Part shown: one piece after another, positions 11,948-22,437 of the stretch
Position numbering within the stretch: the first letter of the stretch is position 1
How the letters are laid out: each line of letters starts with the position of its first letter
NCBI GenBank assembly: GCA_030035585.1
Contig: CM057471.1
Span: 93,373,819-93,437,818, forward strand
DNA length: 64,000 nucleotides
From: Dugong dugon
Taxonomy: Eukaryota; Chordata; Mammalia; Sirenia; Dugongidae
Reading direction: 5' to 3'
Position numbers and translations under genes: made by a program
Notes under the pieces: generated by a model
What the model was told of the DNA's origin: nothing
The model's database searches: none
Seen by the model: the letters and a program-made list of their open reading frames with translations, nothing else

Positions 11948-12793
11948 TTAAGTGCACAGTGCAGGTAGGCGGGATGTAGGGGGGAGATTGTTATGTGTGG
12001 AGCTAAGGTGGATATGGGACAGAGGAGAGAGGAACAGGAGCCAAAAACATACAAACAAAAAAGAGTGCTGGGGGAGCTTGCTGTTGGAGTGGAGAGATGA
12101 GAGACTATGAAATGGAGAAAAACAAAAAGGGGAAGAAGAAGAAAAGAAAAGAATGAATAAATAAAAATTAGATAGGAAAAAGAACAGCAAAGCTCCCAGG
12201 GATCCCACCGGTGCAGCTCTGAGGTCTGGGGAAGTTGTTCTCTGGTGTTGCACTACAGCCTGGCTAGAAGGTGTAGAGTTATTCAGCACCAGGTATTCAG
12301 GGAACAGAAAGAGAAGGAAGGTATAGAGGGATGAGAAACTGAGTAATGAAGAAAGAGAAAAAGGAAAAAAGAGGGAAAAGAAAACAAAACTAATTAAAAA
12401 AAAAAAGAATATGAAAAGCCCCCCAAAAAACAGAAAAAAAAAACCCACCAAAAAAGAAATGACCTCAGGGATCCCTCTGCACTTCTGCACAATCCAAGGG
12501 GATAAGTTCCAAGACGCGCAGCACTGCCCGGCCAGAACGGGCTCCCAACTGAAGAAAAGGAAAAGACAACAAACAAACAATTCAAAAGAAATAAACAAAC
12601 AAAAGCCCCGGGATCCCACCAGTGTGGCAGCCCAGACTGGGAAGCAGTTCCACACTCGAACGGAGCTCTGCAGACCCTCAGGAAGAAGCAAAGATGGCAC
12701 ACGGAGCCAGGTATTTGAGTGAAAGGAGGGGGAGGTTTTGAGAGGTAAGGAAGAAATCAAAAGAAGTGGAAAAAAAGCAGCAACAAATGGCAC
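11948..12793 (-). other. 281-codon sense open frame inside the L1 5'UTR
   Basis: An open frame starting M-P-F-V-A-A and ending at 11948 runs in the L1 sense direction upstream of ORF1. The product would be rich in Phe, Leu and Ser with hydrophobic stretches and has no family I recognise. L1 copy 3 keeps homologous peptide stretches (SSLYT...PEYLVL, HLSSTH) in the same relative frame, although broken. The pyrimidine-rich strand alone makes stops rare, so it may not be translated. Confidence 0.35.
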
Positions 12794-13208
12794 TCAGAGA
12801 GCCAGCCAGTGCGGGCGGGTGGAATCCAAGCGGCCAGTGCTTCCTGGACAAGAAACTGTGGCTGCGGGAAGCAGAGGCGGCCGAGTGGAGGTGAAGAAGG
12901 GTGGGGGGTGGGGAAGCATATATCGCAAATTACCAGAGCTCCACAGCCCCTCAGGAAGAAGCCAAGATGGCACACGGAGCCAGGTATTTGAGTGAATAGA
13001 GAGGGAGGTGGTGAGAGGTAAGGAAGAAGTCAAAAGAAGCAGAAAAAAAGCAACACCAGCAGCCAACAAATGGCACTCAGCCAGTGCGGGCTGGTGGAAT
13101 CCAAGCTGTTGGTGCTTCCTGGACAAGAGACTGTGGCTGCAGGAAGCAGGAGGCTGAGTGAGGGTGAAGAAGAGCGGGGGATGGGAAAGCATATATAGCA
13201 AATTACCA
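12663..13208 (-). repeat. Two tandem 273-bp monomers in the L1 5'UTR
   Basis: The words aagatggcacacggagccag and tatttgagtga recur with an offset of 273 (12691 and 12964). The words gctggtggaatccaag/gcgggtggaatccaag and catatatcgcaaattaccag/catatatagcaaattaccag recur in the same order. Units are about 12663-12935 and 12936-13208 with roughly 85-90% identity by eye. Such monomers resemble the promoter monomers of mouse L1 in arrangement, not in sequence. Confidence 0.85.
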
Positions 13209-13539
13209 GTTGTTCTGTCTCCCGTTGGAAGCTCCGTGAAGCTGCTTTCTCATACCCCCTATTTGCTGGTCTCTCTAGGAGTCCAAGATGGTGGATCCAG
13301 GCTGCGTTAGCTAATAGGGGACCTCTTCATGAATCTCTCCTCGCTCTCTGTTCTCTGTCAGTTTTCTCAGTCCATTGGTGCTTGACTGAGTTCTTTGTCT
13401 CTTCCTTTGATGTTTCAGGGTTTCAGGATTGCTGTTTTCTCTGTTTGGTTTAGTTTTTCAGATCTTTGCTGTGGAGGGACGGCGTGGTGCTTCTGCCTAG
13501 AGCGCCATTTTGCCAGAAGTCCAAAGCCCTGATATTTTC

Positions 13540-13966
13540 AATTGCCTCATATGCATTCAAGAGCTGGACAATGAAGAAGGAAGACCGAAGAAGAATTGAC
13601 ACCTCTGAATTATGGTATTGACGAAGCGTACTGAATGTACGATGGACTGCCAGAAGAATAAATAATTCTGTCTTGGAAGAAGTACAGCTAGAATGCTCCT
13701 TAGAAGCAAGGATGGTGAGACTTCTCACATAATTTGGACTTGTTACCAGGGGAGACCAATCCCTGGAGAAGTACACCATGCTTTGTAAAGTAGAGGGTCA
13801 TTGAAAAAGAGGAAGACCTTCAATGATATGGATTGACACAGTTGCGGCAACAATGCGCTCAAGCATAACAACTATTGTAAAGATGGTACAGGACATGGCA
13901 GTGTTTGATTTTGTTGTAGATAGGGTCTCTTTGAGTGGGAACCGACTCGACGGCACCTAACAACAA
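13540..13966 (+). mobile_element. RTE LINE, 3' part after the L1 insertion
   Basis: Continuation of the RTE from 5308: the RT C-terminal region and the characteristic 3' end, gaaccgactcgacggcacct followed by aacaacaa. This tail resembles the AfroSINE 3' end (cagaatcgactcaacagcaa), consistent with SINE mobilisation by RTE. The TSD tattcctttatc follows at 13967-13978. Confidence 0.85.
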
Positions 13967-13978
13967 TATTCCTTTATC

Positions 13979-14594
13979 AAATATATGATTTTCAAATATT
14001 TTCCTGCAGTCTGTACCTTGTCTTTACAGTCTCTTCATATGAGCTTTTGCAGAGCAAAAGTTTTACATTTTCATGAGGTCCAGTTTATCAATTTTTCCTT
14101 TTGTGTATGTGTGCTTTTGATATCAAATCTAAGAAATTTTTGCCTGCTCCTAGATTGGAAAATTTTTTTCCTTATATTTTTATTTTCTATAAGTTTTATA
14201 GGTTTACACTTAAATTCATGATCCATTTTGACTTAATTTTTTTATAAGGCGTGAGGAGTCAGTCAAATTTTCATTTCTTCCCCTATGGATATCCAATGGC
14301 TTTAGCACTATTTGTCGTAAGGAAAAGACTATTCTTTCTTCATTATACTGCTTTTGCACCTTTGCCAAAATCAGTTGGGCATATTTGTGTGGATCTTCTT
14401 CTGGGTTCTCTATTCCATCGATCCATGTGTCTACACTTCTGCCAATACCACACTGTCTTGATTACTGTAGCTATGGGGTAAGCCTTAATATCTGGAAAAG
14501 TGACTTCTACTACTTATTCTTCTTTGTTAAGATTGTTTTAGCTATTTTAGAGCCTGTGTCTTTCCACATAAATATTTAGAATAAGCTTGTCTAT
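13979..14594 (-). mobile_element. Old L1, segment B (ORF2 C-terminal region)
   Basis: Resumes the antisense L1M interrupted at 2540, with landmarks such as gtctttacagtctcttcat (about 14020) and ttgattactgtagctatggg (about 14458). Heavily diverged, no open frame of note. Ends at the AfroSINE insertion. Confidence 0.75.
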
Positions 14595-14763
14595 TGGAGC
14601 CCTGGTGGTGCACTGGTTAAGAGCTCAGCTGTTAACCAAAAGGTCAGCATGTTCAAATCCACCAGCCACTGCATGGAAACCCTATGGAGCAGTTCTAATC
14701 TGTCCTACAGGGTAGCTGAGTCAGAATCAACTCAACAGCAACGGGTTTGGTTTTGTTTTTTTA
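14595..14763 (+). mobile_element. AfroSINE, sense, in the old L1
   Basis: Starts with ggagccctggtggtgcact (A-box region) and carries the B-box-like gttcaaatccacc. It ends in cagaatcaactcaacagcaa plus a T/G-rich tail. A short TSD, tgtctat, is at 14588-14594 and 14764-14770. Confidence 0.9.
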
Positions 14764-14941
14764 TGTCTATAGAAACTCTTGCTGAAGTTTTGATAGGCAC
14801 TGCATTAAAATGCTAGATTAATTCAGGGGAAAATTAATACATTTACTATTTTGAGTCTTCTAATTCATGAATACAGTATGTCTCTGCATTAATTTAGTAT
14901 TCTTTCTTTCATCAGCATTATGTTATTTTCAGCAAACAGAT
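14764..14941 (-). mobile_element. Old L1, segment C
   Basis: A short stretch of the same antisense L1M between the AfroSINE and L1 copy 2. It rejoins segment D at 22438 across L1 copy 2. Confidence 0.65.
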
Positions 14942-14950
14942 CCTAGATAC

Positions 14951-16460
14951 TTTTTTTTTTATTTTTTTTATTTTATTGTACTTCAGGTGAAAGCTTACAG
15001 AGCAAATAGTTTCTCATGAAATAGTAGTACACATGTTGTTCTATGACATTGGTTAACAACCCCACAATGTATTAAGCCTCTAAATTCTCAACCTTTTTTT
15101 TTTTTTTTTGATGAAAATTACAGATGGCCAAAGATACACCGTTTCAAAAATTTCTACATTCACAGTTCAGTGACATTGACTACGCTTTTCCAACTGTGCT
15201 GTTATTCTCACTTAAAATGAAGGCTTACAGAACAAAATAGTTTTTCATTTAACAGTTACTACACATGTTGCCCTATGACAATGGTTAACAATCTCACAGC
15301 ATATCAAGAATATCCTTACTCCACCTTGTGTTCCCTAACACCAGGGGACTTCCTTGTCCCCTTCTGTCTTCTGGACCTTGTCACTGGACTACTGTACCTC
15401 TTTAGTCTCATTTGGTTTTTTTTTTTTTAATTTAATTTTATTTTAACACCATTTCAAAACTTTTTACTTACACATTTAAGTGATATTGACTATGCTCTTC
15501 CAATTGTGCTGCCATTCTCACCCAAGATGAAGGCTTACAGGACAAAACAGCCTCCCATTTAATAGTAACTACAAATGTTGCCCTATAGCAGTGGTCAACA
15601 ATCTCACAGTACATCGACAGTGTCCTTATTCAATTTGTGTTCCTTATCATCAGTTTCCTACTCTCCCTCTGCCTTCTGGCCCTTGTCACCGGACTCCTGC
15701 ACCTCGTTAGTCCCATTTAGTTTTACTGGGCTGTCCATTCCAAGGCTTAACATCGAACCTCGAAGGTAACTTCACCTCTGAGCTGAAAGGGTGTCTGGGG
15801 GCCACACTCTTGAGGTTTCTCTAGTATTCTTTAGGCCAGTAAATCTGGACTTTCTTTTTTTTTTGGGGGGGGGGGAGTTAAAATTATGCTCTACATCCTT
15901 CTCCAGCTCTGTCCAGAACCCTCTGTTGTGATCCTGGTCAGAGCAGTCCGTGGTGGTAGCCGGGCACCATCTAGCTGTACTGGACATAGTCTGGTGGAGG
16001 CCTTCGTAGCTGTGGACAATTAGTCCTTTGGACTAATCTTTTCGTTGAATCCTGTTCTCTTCATTCTCCCTTGCTCCCGAAGGGATGAGACCAGTGGAGA
16101 ATCTTAGATGGCCGCTCATAGGCTTTTAAGACCCCAGACGCTACTCACCAAGGTAGAATGTAGAGCATTATCTTTATAAGTAGTGTCATGCCAATTGAGC
16201 TAGATGTTCCCCGAGACCATGGTCCCCAGAGCCCTCCGTCCAACAACTCAGTCCCTCGGGGGGTTTGGATGTGTCTTTACGGCCTCCATGACCTTTCCTT
16301 GTGCAGGTTGTGTTAGTTTCCCCTGTACTGTGTACTATCTCACCTCTCACCCAAGTTACCACTTATCTATTACCTATTTAGTATTCCCCCCCTCTCCCCT
16401 CCCATCCCTGGTAACCAACAAGGATTGTTACATTTTGCATGTGAATTTTTTCATGGGTTT
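14951..16460 (-). other. L1 copy 2 3'UTR with three repeat units
   Basis: Non-coding 3'UTR ending on the minus strand in caataaaataaaaaaaataa and an A-rich tail. Three imperfect copies of one unit are seen by their shared word (aagcttacag/aggcttacag) at 14991, 15221 and 15531, with spacings of 230 and 310 bases, each followed by an acat(g)ttg...ctat...tggt.aacaa block. Two T-runs (about 15096 and 15418) and a G-run (about 15865) are also present. Confidence 0.8.
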
Positions 16461-19400
16461 TTACAATAGAGGTCTCATACAATATTTGCCCTTTTGTGAT
16501 TGACTTATTTCACTCAGCATAATCTCCTCCAGTTTCATCCATGTTATGAGATGGTTCACAGATTCATTGTTGTTCTTTCTCGTTGCATAGTACTCCATTG
16601 TGTGTATATACCATAGTTTGTGTATCCATTCATCTGTTGATGGACATCAAGGTTGTTTCCATCGTTTTGCTATTGTGAACAATGCTGCCATGAACATAGG
16701 TGTGCATATGTCTATTCGAGTGATGACTCTTATTTCTCTAGGATATATTCCTAGGACTGGGATTGCTGGATCGAATGGTATGTCTATTTCTAGCTTTCTG
16801 AGGAAACGCCATATCATTTTCCAAAATGGTTGTATCATTTTGCATTCCCACCAGCAGTGTATAAGAGTTCCCATCTCCCTGCAGCCCCTCCAACATTTGC
16901 TATTTCCAGTATTTTTGATTCGTGCCAGTAATGCCGGGGTGAGATGGTATCTCATTGTGGTTTTAATTTGCATTTCTCTAATGGCTAGTGATCGCGAGCA
17001 TTTCCTCATGTGTCTGTTGGCCATTTGAATGTCTTCCTTGGTGAAGTGTCTGTTCATTTCCTTTGCCCATTTTTTGATAGGATTGGTTGTCTTTTTGTTG
17101 TAGAGGTGTTGGATTTTCTTGTAGATTATGGAGATTAGACCTTTGTCTGACTTGTACTGTCCAAAAATTTTTTCCCAGTCTGTAGTCTCTCTTTTGACTC
17201 TTTTGGTGAAGTCTTTTGAAGAGCACAGATGTTTGATTTTTAGAAGATCCCAGTTATCTAGTTTATCTGTTGGGTTTTTTGTGTTGATGTTTATGGTTTG
17301 TATCCTGTTAATGCCATGTATTAAGGCCTGAAGTGTTGCTCCTATTTTTTCTTCTATGAATTTTATAGTTTGAGGCTTTATATTCAGGTCTTTGATCCAT
17401 TTGGAAGTAGTTTTTGTATATGGTGTGAGGTATGGGTCCTGTTTCATTTTTCTACAAATGGATATCCAGTTTTGCCAGCACCATTTGTTAAAAAGACTGT
17501 CTTTTCCCCATTTGATGTATTTTGGGCCTTTGCCAAAGATCAGGTGACCATAGGTGGATGGATTTACATCTGGGTTCTCAATTCTGTTCCATTGGTCAAT
17601 GTCTCTGTTGTTGTACCAGTACCAGGCTGTTTTGAGTACTGTAGCTGTATAATAGGTTCTCAAGTCAGGTAGTGTGAGTCCTCCAACTTTATTCTTCTTC
17701 TTCAGTAGTGCTTTACTTATTCAGGGTTTCTTCCCTTTCCATATAAAGTTAATAATTAGTTTTTCCATCTCTTTGAAGAATGTTGTTGGTATTTGGATCG
17801 GGATTGCATTGTATTTGTAGATTGCTTTAGGTAGAATTGCCATTTTCACAATGTTGAGTCTGCCTATCCATGAGCATGGTATGTTTTTCCATTTATGTAG
17901 ATCCCTTTGGATTTCATGCAGCAGTGTTTTGTAGTTTTCTTTGTTTACGTCTTTTACATTCCTGGTCAGATTTATTCCTAAGTATTTTATCTTTTTAGGG
18001 GCTATTGAAAATGGTATTGATTTCCTGATCTCCTTTTCATCATTCTCTTTACTGGTGTATAGGAATCCAACTGATTTTTGAATGTTTATCTTGTATCCTG
18101 CTACTCTGCTGAATCTTTCTATTAGTTCCAGTAGATTTCTTGTGGAGACTTTAGGGTTTTCTATGTATAGTATCATATCATCTGCAAACAGGGAGAGTAT
18201 AACTTCTTCATTACCAATTTGGATGCCCTTTATTTCTTTCTCTTGCCTTACTGCTCTAGCTAGAACTTCCAGCACAATGTTAAATAGGAGTGGTGATAAA
18301 GGGCATCCTTGTCTTGTTCCTGTTTTCAAGGGGAATGTTTTCAGCCTTTCTCCATTAAGAATGATGTTGGCTGTTGGTTTTGCATAGATGCCCTTTATTA
18401 TGTTGAGAAATTTCCCTTCTATACCTATTTTATTGAGAGCTTTTATCAGGAATGGGTGTTGGACTTTGTCAAATGCCTTTTCTGCGTCAATTGAGATGAT
18501 CATGTGATTTTTTTCTTTCCTTTTATTTATGTGGTGGATTACGTTGATGCATTTTCTAATGTTAAACCATCCTTGTATACCTGGTATGAATCCTACTTGG
18601 TCATGGTGTATTATTTTTTTGATATGATACTGAATTCTATTGGCTAGAATTTTGTTCAGAATTTTTGCATCTATATTCATGAGAGATATTGGTCTGTAAT
18701 TTTCTTTTTTTGTGATGTCTTTGCCTGGTTTTGGTATCAGCGTTACGCTGGCTTCATAGAATGAATTTGGAAGTGTTGCTTCCTCTTCTATGCTCTGAAA
18801 TAGCTTGAGTAGAATTGGTACAAGCTCTTCTGTAAATGTTTTGTAGAATTCTCCAGTGAAGCCATCTGGGCCAGGGCTTTTTTTGGTTGGGAGGTTTTTT
18901 TATTACCTTTTCAATCTCTTCTCTTGTTATGGGTCTGTTCAGATTTTCAATTTCACTTTGTTGTAGTTTGGGTAGGCCGTATGTTTCTAGAAATTTATCC
19001 ATTTCCTCTAGGTTTTCAAATTTGTTGGAATATAGTTTTTCATAATATTCTGTTATAATCCTTTTTATTTCGGTTGGGTCTGTTGTAATGTCCCCCATTT
19101 CATTTCTTATTTGGGATATTTGTGCCCTCTGCTGTTTTTCTTTTGTCAGTCTGGCCAGTGGTTTGTCGATTTTGTTGATTCTTTCAAAGAACCAACTTTT
19201 GGTTTTGTTGATTCTTTCTGTTGTTTTTCTGTTCTCTATTTCATTTATTTCTGCTCTGATCTTTACTATTTCCTTTCTTCCGGTGGTTGTAGGCTTTTTT
19301 TGTTGTTCTCTTTCTATTTGTTTGAGTTCTGTAGTTAATGTCTTGATTTTGTCCCTTTCTTCTTTTTTGATATGTGTATCTATTGCTATAAATTGTCCTC

Positions 19401-20287
19401 TGAGGACTGCCTTTGCTGTGTCCCAAAGGTTTTGGTATGATGTGTTTTCATTTTCATTTGATTCTAGGAATTTTTTAATTCCATCTCTGATTTCTTCTAT
19501 TACCCATTGATGTGTAAGCAGATTATTATTCAGTTTCCATGTGTTTGATTTTTTTTCCTTGCTCTTTCTAGTGTTAATTTCTACCTTGATGGCATTGTGG
19601 TCAGAGAAGATACTTTGAATTATCTCAGCATTTTGGATCTTGTTGAGGATTGCTCTGTGGCCTAAGATGTGGTCTATTCTGGAGAACATTCCATGTGCAT
19701 TGGAAAAGAATGTGTACTTTGCAGATGTTGGATGGAGTGTTCTATATATGTCTATGAGGTCCAGTTGGCTGATTGTGTCCTTTAGGTCTTCTGTATCTTT
19801 GCTGAGTTTCTTTTTAGTTGTTCTGTCCTTTACTGAGAGTGGTGTGTTGAAGTCTCCTACTATTATTGTGGAACTGTCAATTTCTCTTTTCAGTGCTGTT
19901 AGAGTTTTTTTTTATGTATTTTGGAGCCCTGTCATTGGGTGCATAGATATTTATTATGGTTATGTCTTTATGGTGGATCATCCCCTTAATCATTATATAG
20001 TGTCCTTCTTTGTCTTTTAGGGTAGATTTTGTTTTAAAGTCTATTTTATCTGAGATTAGAATTGCCACTCCTGCTCTTTTTTGGTAGTTGTTAGCTTGAT
20101 ATATTTTTTTCCAACCTTTGATTTTTAATAAATTCACATCTTTGTTTCTAAGGTGTGTCTCTTGTAGACAGCAAATTGATGGATCCTGTTTTCTTATCCA
20201 TTCTGCCACTCTCCATCTCTTTATGGGTGCATTGAGTCCATTTACGTTCAGTGTAATTATTGATAGATGGAAGTTTGTTGCTGTCAT
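16461..20287 (-). pseudogene. L1 copy 2 ORF2, nearly complete with few lesions
   Basis: 3,827 bases, about the standard 1,275 codons. It starts M-T-A-T-N-F-H (20285-20287) and ends TAA 16461-16463. Endonuclease: LNVNGLN and CCLQETH at the N-terminus, GDFNTPLS with catalytic Asn about 19850-19870. [17 protein letters not shown] and FADD (about 18180) intact. C-terminal zinc-like CX3CX7HX4C (about 16810-16865) intact. Lesions seen: one extra base in the 9-T run at 19905-19913, one extra T at 18895-18901, TGA at 17721-17723 (Trp position) and TGA at 16647-16649. Not functional as it stands. Confidence 0.92.
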
Positions 20288-20770
20288 TTTGTAGTGCTTT
20301 TTTTTGTGATGCTGAAGTTTTCTTTGTTCTTCATACTCTCTTGTGCTGAGTTACTTTTGTTTGTGGATTTTGTGTTCATTTCTTTTGTTTTTGTAGGTTT
20401 TGTTTTTGTTGAGACTATGTTTTTCGTCTTTATTTTTATGAGTTGGTTTGTTAACTTTTTTTGTGGTTATCATGAATTTTACCCTTATCTTTATAATTTT
20501 GAAGCAGTCTACCGTTACTTGGTATCGCCTTGCCTTCCTCTCCTTTAGAAGGTTCTATACCTATGCCGTTTGTTCCCTCTTTCATTGTTTTGATGTTGTT
20601 GTCATCCTTTGATTGATTTCTCTGATTCCCTGTTGTATTTCTTTTGTTTTTGGAAAGTCCTCTGTAGTTCAGTTCCTAGAATGGTATCTGGTTCATGTGA
20701 ACCTGCGTCCTAGGTCCTAGGTCCTGCCTGAGGGCTTAAGCTGTTTGTCCTCAGATCGAAGAACTCCCTT

Positions 20771-21766
20771 TTATAATTCTTGTAAGTTTGGTTTGACTTT
20801 TGCATATTCCTTTAATTTCTGTTTATCTGGAAATGACCTAATTTCACCATCAAATTTGAATGAGAGTTTTGCAGGATATATTATTCTTGGCTGACAATTT
20901 TTTTCTTTCAAGATTTTATATATGTCATCCCATTGCCTTCTTGCCTGCATGGTTTCTGCTGAATAATCTGAGCTTAGTCTTATTGTTTCTCCTCTGTATG
21001 TGACTTCTTGTTTTTCACGAGCTGCTCTCAGGATTCTTTGTTTGTCTTTAGTTTTAGCGAGTGTGAATATGATATGTCTTGGTGATTTTCTTTTGGGGTC
21101 TCTTCTATATGGGGTTCGTTGAGCTTCTTGGATGGCCAGCTTTTCATTTTTCATGATATTGGGAAAGTTTTCGGTCAGCAGTTCCTCAATGATCCTCTCT
21201 GTGTTTTCTGTTTTCTCCCCCTGTTCTGCTTTGCCAATCACTCATAAGTTTTTGCTTTTAATTGTGTCCCACATAACTCTCAGGGTCTCTTCATTTTTCT
21301 TTGTTCTTTTTTCTGAGTTTTCCTGAAACAGAGTTGTATCCAAGTGTTTGTCTTCAGTTCCACTGATCCTGTCTTCCATGGTTTCAAATCTACTTCTCAG
21401 CCCTTCTATGACACCGTCCATTTCTGAAATCTTGTTGTTTATCTTTTGGATTTCTAATTGTTGTTTTTGTATAATTTCGAGTTGTGAATTTATTTTGGCA
21501 TTTTGTTCTTGCATCATCTTCCTGAATTCTTCCAATTTTTTGTCTGTATTTTCCATAAATTTGTCTATTTTTTCCTCATGTTTGTCAGCTTTTTGCCTCA
21601 GTTCTTGGAAAATTCTGAGTATTAGTGATTTGAGTTCCGTATCAGGTACTTCTAGCGCATTTTCTTCCACAGGAGAGTTATCTGGTGTTTTAATTTGGAC
21701 GCCTATTGGAGCCATCTTGTCTTGTTTTTGTAAATGTTTTGATATTGTTTGCTGTTTTCGGGGCAT
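20771..21766 (-). pseudogene. L1 copy 2 ORF1, one internal stop
   Basis: RNA-binding ORF1 protein frame from M-P-R-K-Q-Q (21764-21766). Coiled-coil heptads occupy codons of roughly 21350-21600; the RRM/CTD follows with RRTPYRRDPKR-like basic patch and RRQWDDIYKILKEK, QPRIIYPAKLSF. The only internal break is TGA at 21242-21244, where L1 copy 3 has CGA (Arg), consistent with CpG decay. The present 3' stop (TAA at 20771-20773) seems to cut about 15 codons from the usual end, since L1 copy 1 reads a Leu codon there. Confidence 0.9.
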
Positions 21767-22428
21767 TCAGTAGATATTTCTCTCGTTTATTGATTGTAGA
21801 TTTTTTTTTTTTTTCGTTCTTGTGGTACAGCTGGGCAGATCTAGTTGAGGAGGAGCCACTGGGATGGGTTGCTTGTGGCACTCACCGCAGCCACCAGGAC
21901 GGTCGGTAGTCAGTGCTGGGCAGGTTCCAATAGGGCGCGCCTGCACCGCTTGGTGATGTGATGTCTAGTGCACGGTGCAGGTAGGTAGGGTGCAGCGGGA
22001 AGATGGTTATGTGTGAAGCTAAGCTGGATATGGGAGAGAGGAGAGAGGAGGAGGAGCAAAAAGCATAGAAACATAAAAGAATGCTAGGGGAGCTTGTCAT
22101 TGGAATGTACAGATGAGAGACGGGCGTTCTGTCTCCCACCGGATGCTCTGCAAGGCTGCTCTCCCGTTCACTGGTCTCCGATAGGAATCCAAGATGGTGG
22201 ATCCGCGCTGCGTTAGCTGGTAAGGAATCTCCACATGAGTCTCTCCTCGCTCTCCGTTCTCTTTTAGTATTCTCACTCCGTTTGGTGTTTGGCTGAGTTC
22301 TTTATCTCTTCATTTGGTGTTCTAGGGTTTCAGGATTGTTGATTCTCTGTTAGGCTTAGTTTTTCAGATCTTTGCTGTGGAGGGACGGCGTGGTGCTTCT
22401 GCCTAGAGCGCCATCTTGCCCCGCCTCC
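21767..22428 (-). promoter_or_regulatory. L1 copy 2 5'UTR, short form
   Basis: A 0.66-kb leader homologous to both ends of the copy 1 leader but lacking its middle. Sequence matching copy 1 around 12100 joins directly to sequence matching 13206, near 22115. The monomers and the 281-codon frame region are therefore absent. The 5'-most bases retain AAGATGG. Deletion in this copy or a different subfamily could explain it. Confidence 0.7.
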
Positions 22429-22437
22429 CCTAGATAC

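Larger units (their letters stand above)
5309..13523 (-). mobile_element. L1 copy 1, full-length (8.2 kb), inserted in the RTE
   Basis: Complete antisense L1. The order is 3' A-rich tail and 3'UTR (5309-6374), ORF2 (6375-10179), ORF1 (10605-11636), long 5'UTR (11637-13523) and a 5' end reading caaaatggcgctctaggcag on the minus strand, a typical mammalian L1 start. A perfect 16-bp TSD flanks it. It is younger than the RTE, which is younger than the L1M host. Length exceeds the usual 6-7 kb because of the long 5'UTR with tandem monomers. Confidence 0.92.
11637..13523 (-). promoter_or_regulatory. L1 copy 1 5'UTR with internal promoter region and monomers
   Basis: A 1.9-kb non-coding leader, pyrimidine-rich on the element's sense strand. 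Its 5' end (minus strand, from 13523) holds AAGATGG/CAAAATGG-type sequence, as in mammalian L1 promoters where YY1 binds. It contains two tandem monomers of 273 bp (12663-13208). A 281-codon sense reading frame (11948-12793) lies in it. L1 copy 2 lacks about 1.1 kb of this leader. Promoter function is inferred from position only. Confidence 0.7.
14951..22428 (-). mobile_element. L1 copy 2, full-length and youngest-looking (7.5 kb)
   Basis: Complete antisense L1: A-tail and 3'UTR (14951-16460), ORF2 (16461-20287), ORF1 (20771-21766), short 5'UTR (21767-22428). The 5' end reads ggcggggcaagatggcgctc on the minus strand. A TSD of at least 9 bp, cctagatac, is at 14942-14950 and 22429-22437. Only a handful of lesions interrupt the two reading frames, so it is the least decayed L1 of the window. 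Confidence 0.93.

Noticed and set aside
12411-12995. Two plus-strand frames (103 and 85 codons) ending in the same DGTRSQVFE peptide, antisense in the L1 5'UTR, like a possible ORF0
   Set aside because: The shared ending results from the 273-bp tandem unit. Neither frame has a start context or homologous frame in copy 3 that I can see.
12663-13208. CRISPR-like or satellite array
   Set aside because: Only two long adjacent units within an L1 leader; no short repeats with unique spacers, and this is mammalian DNA.
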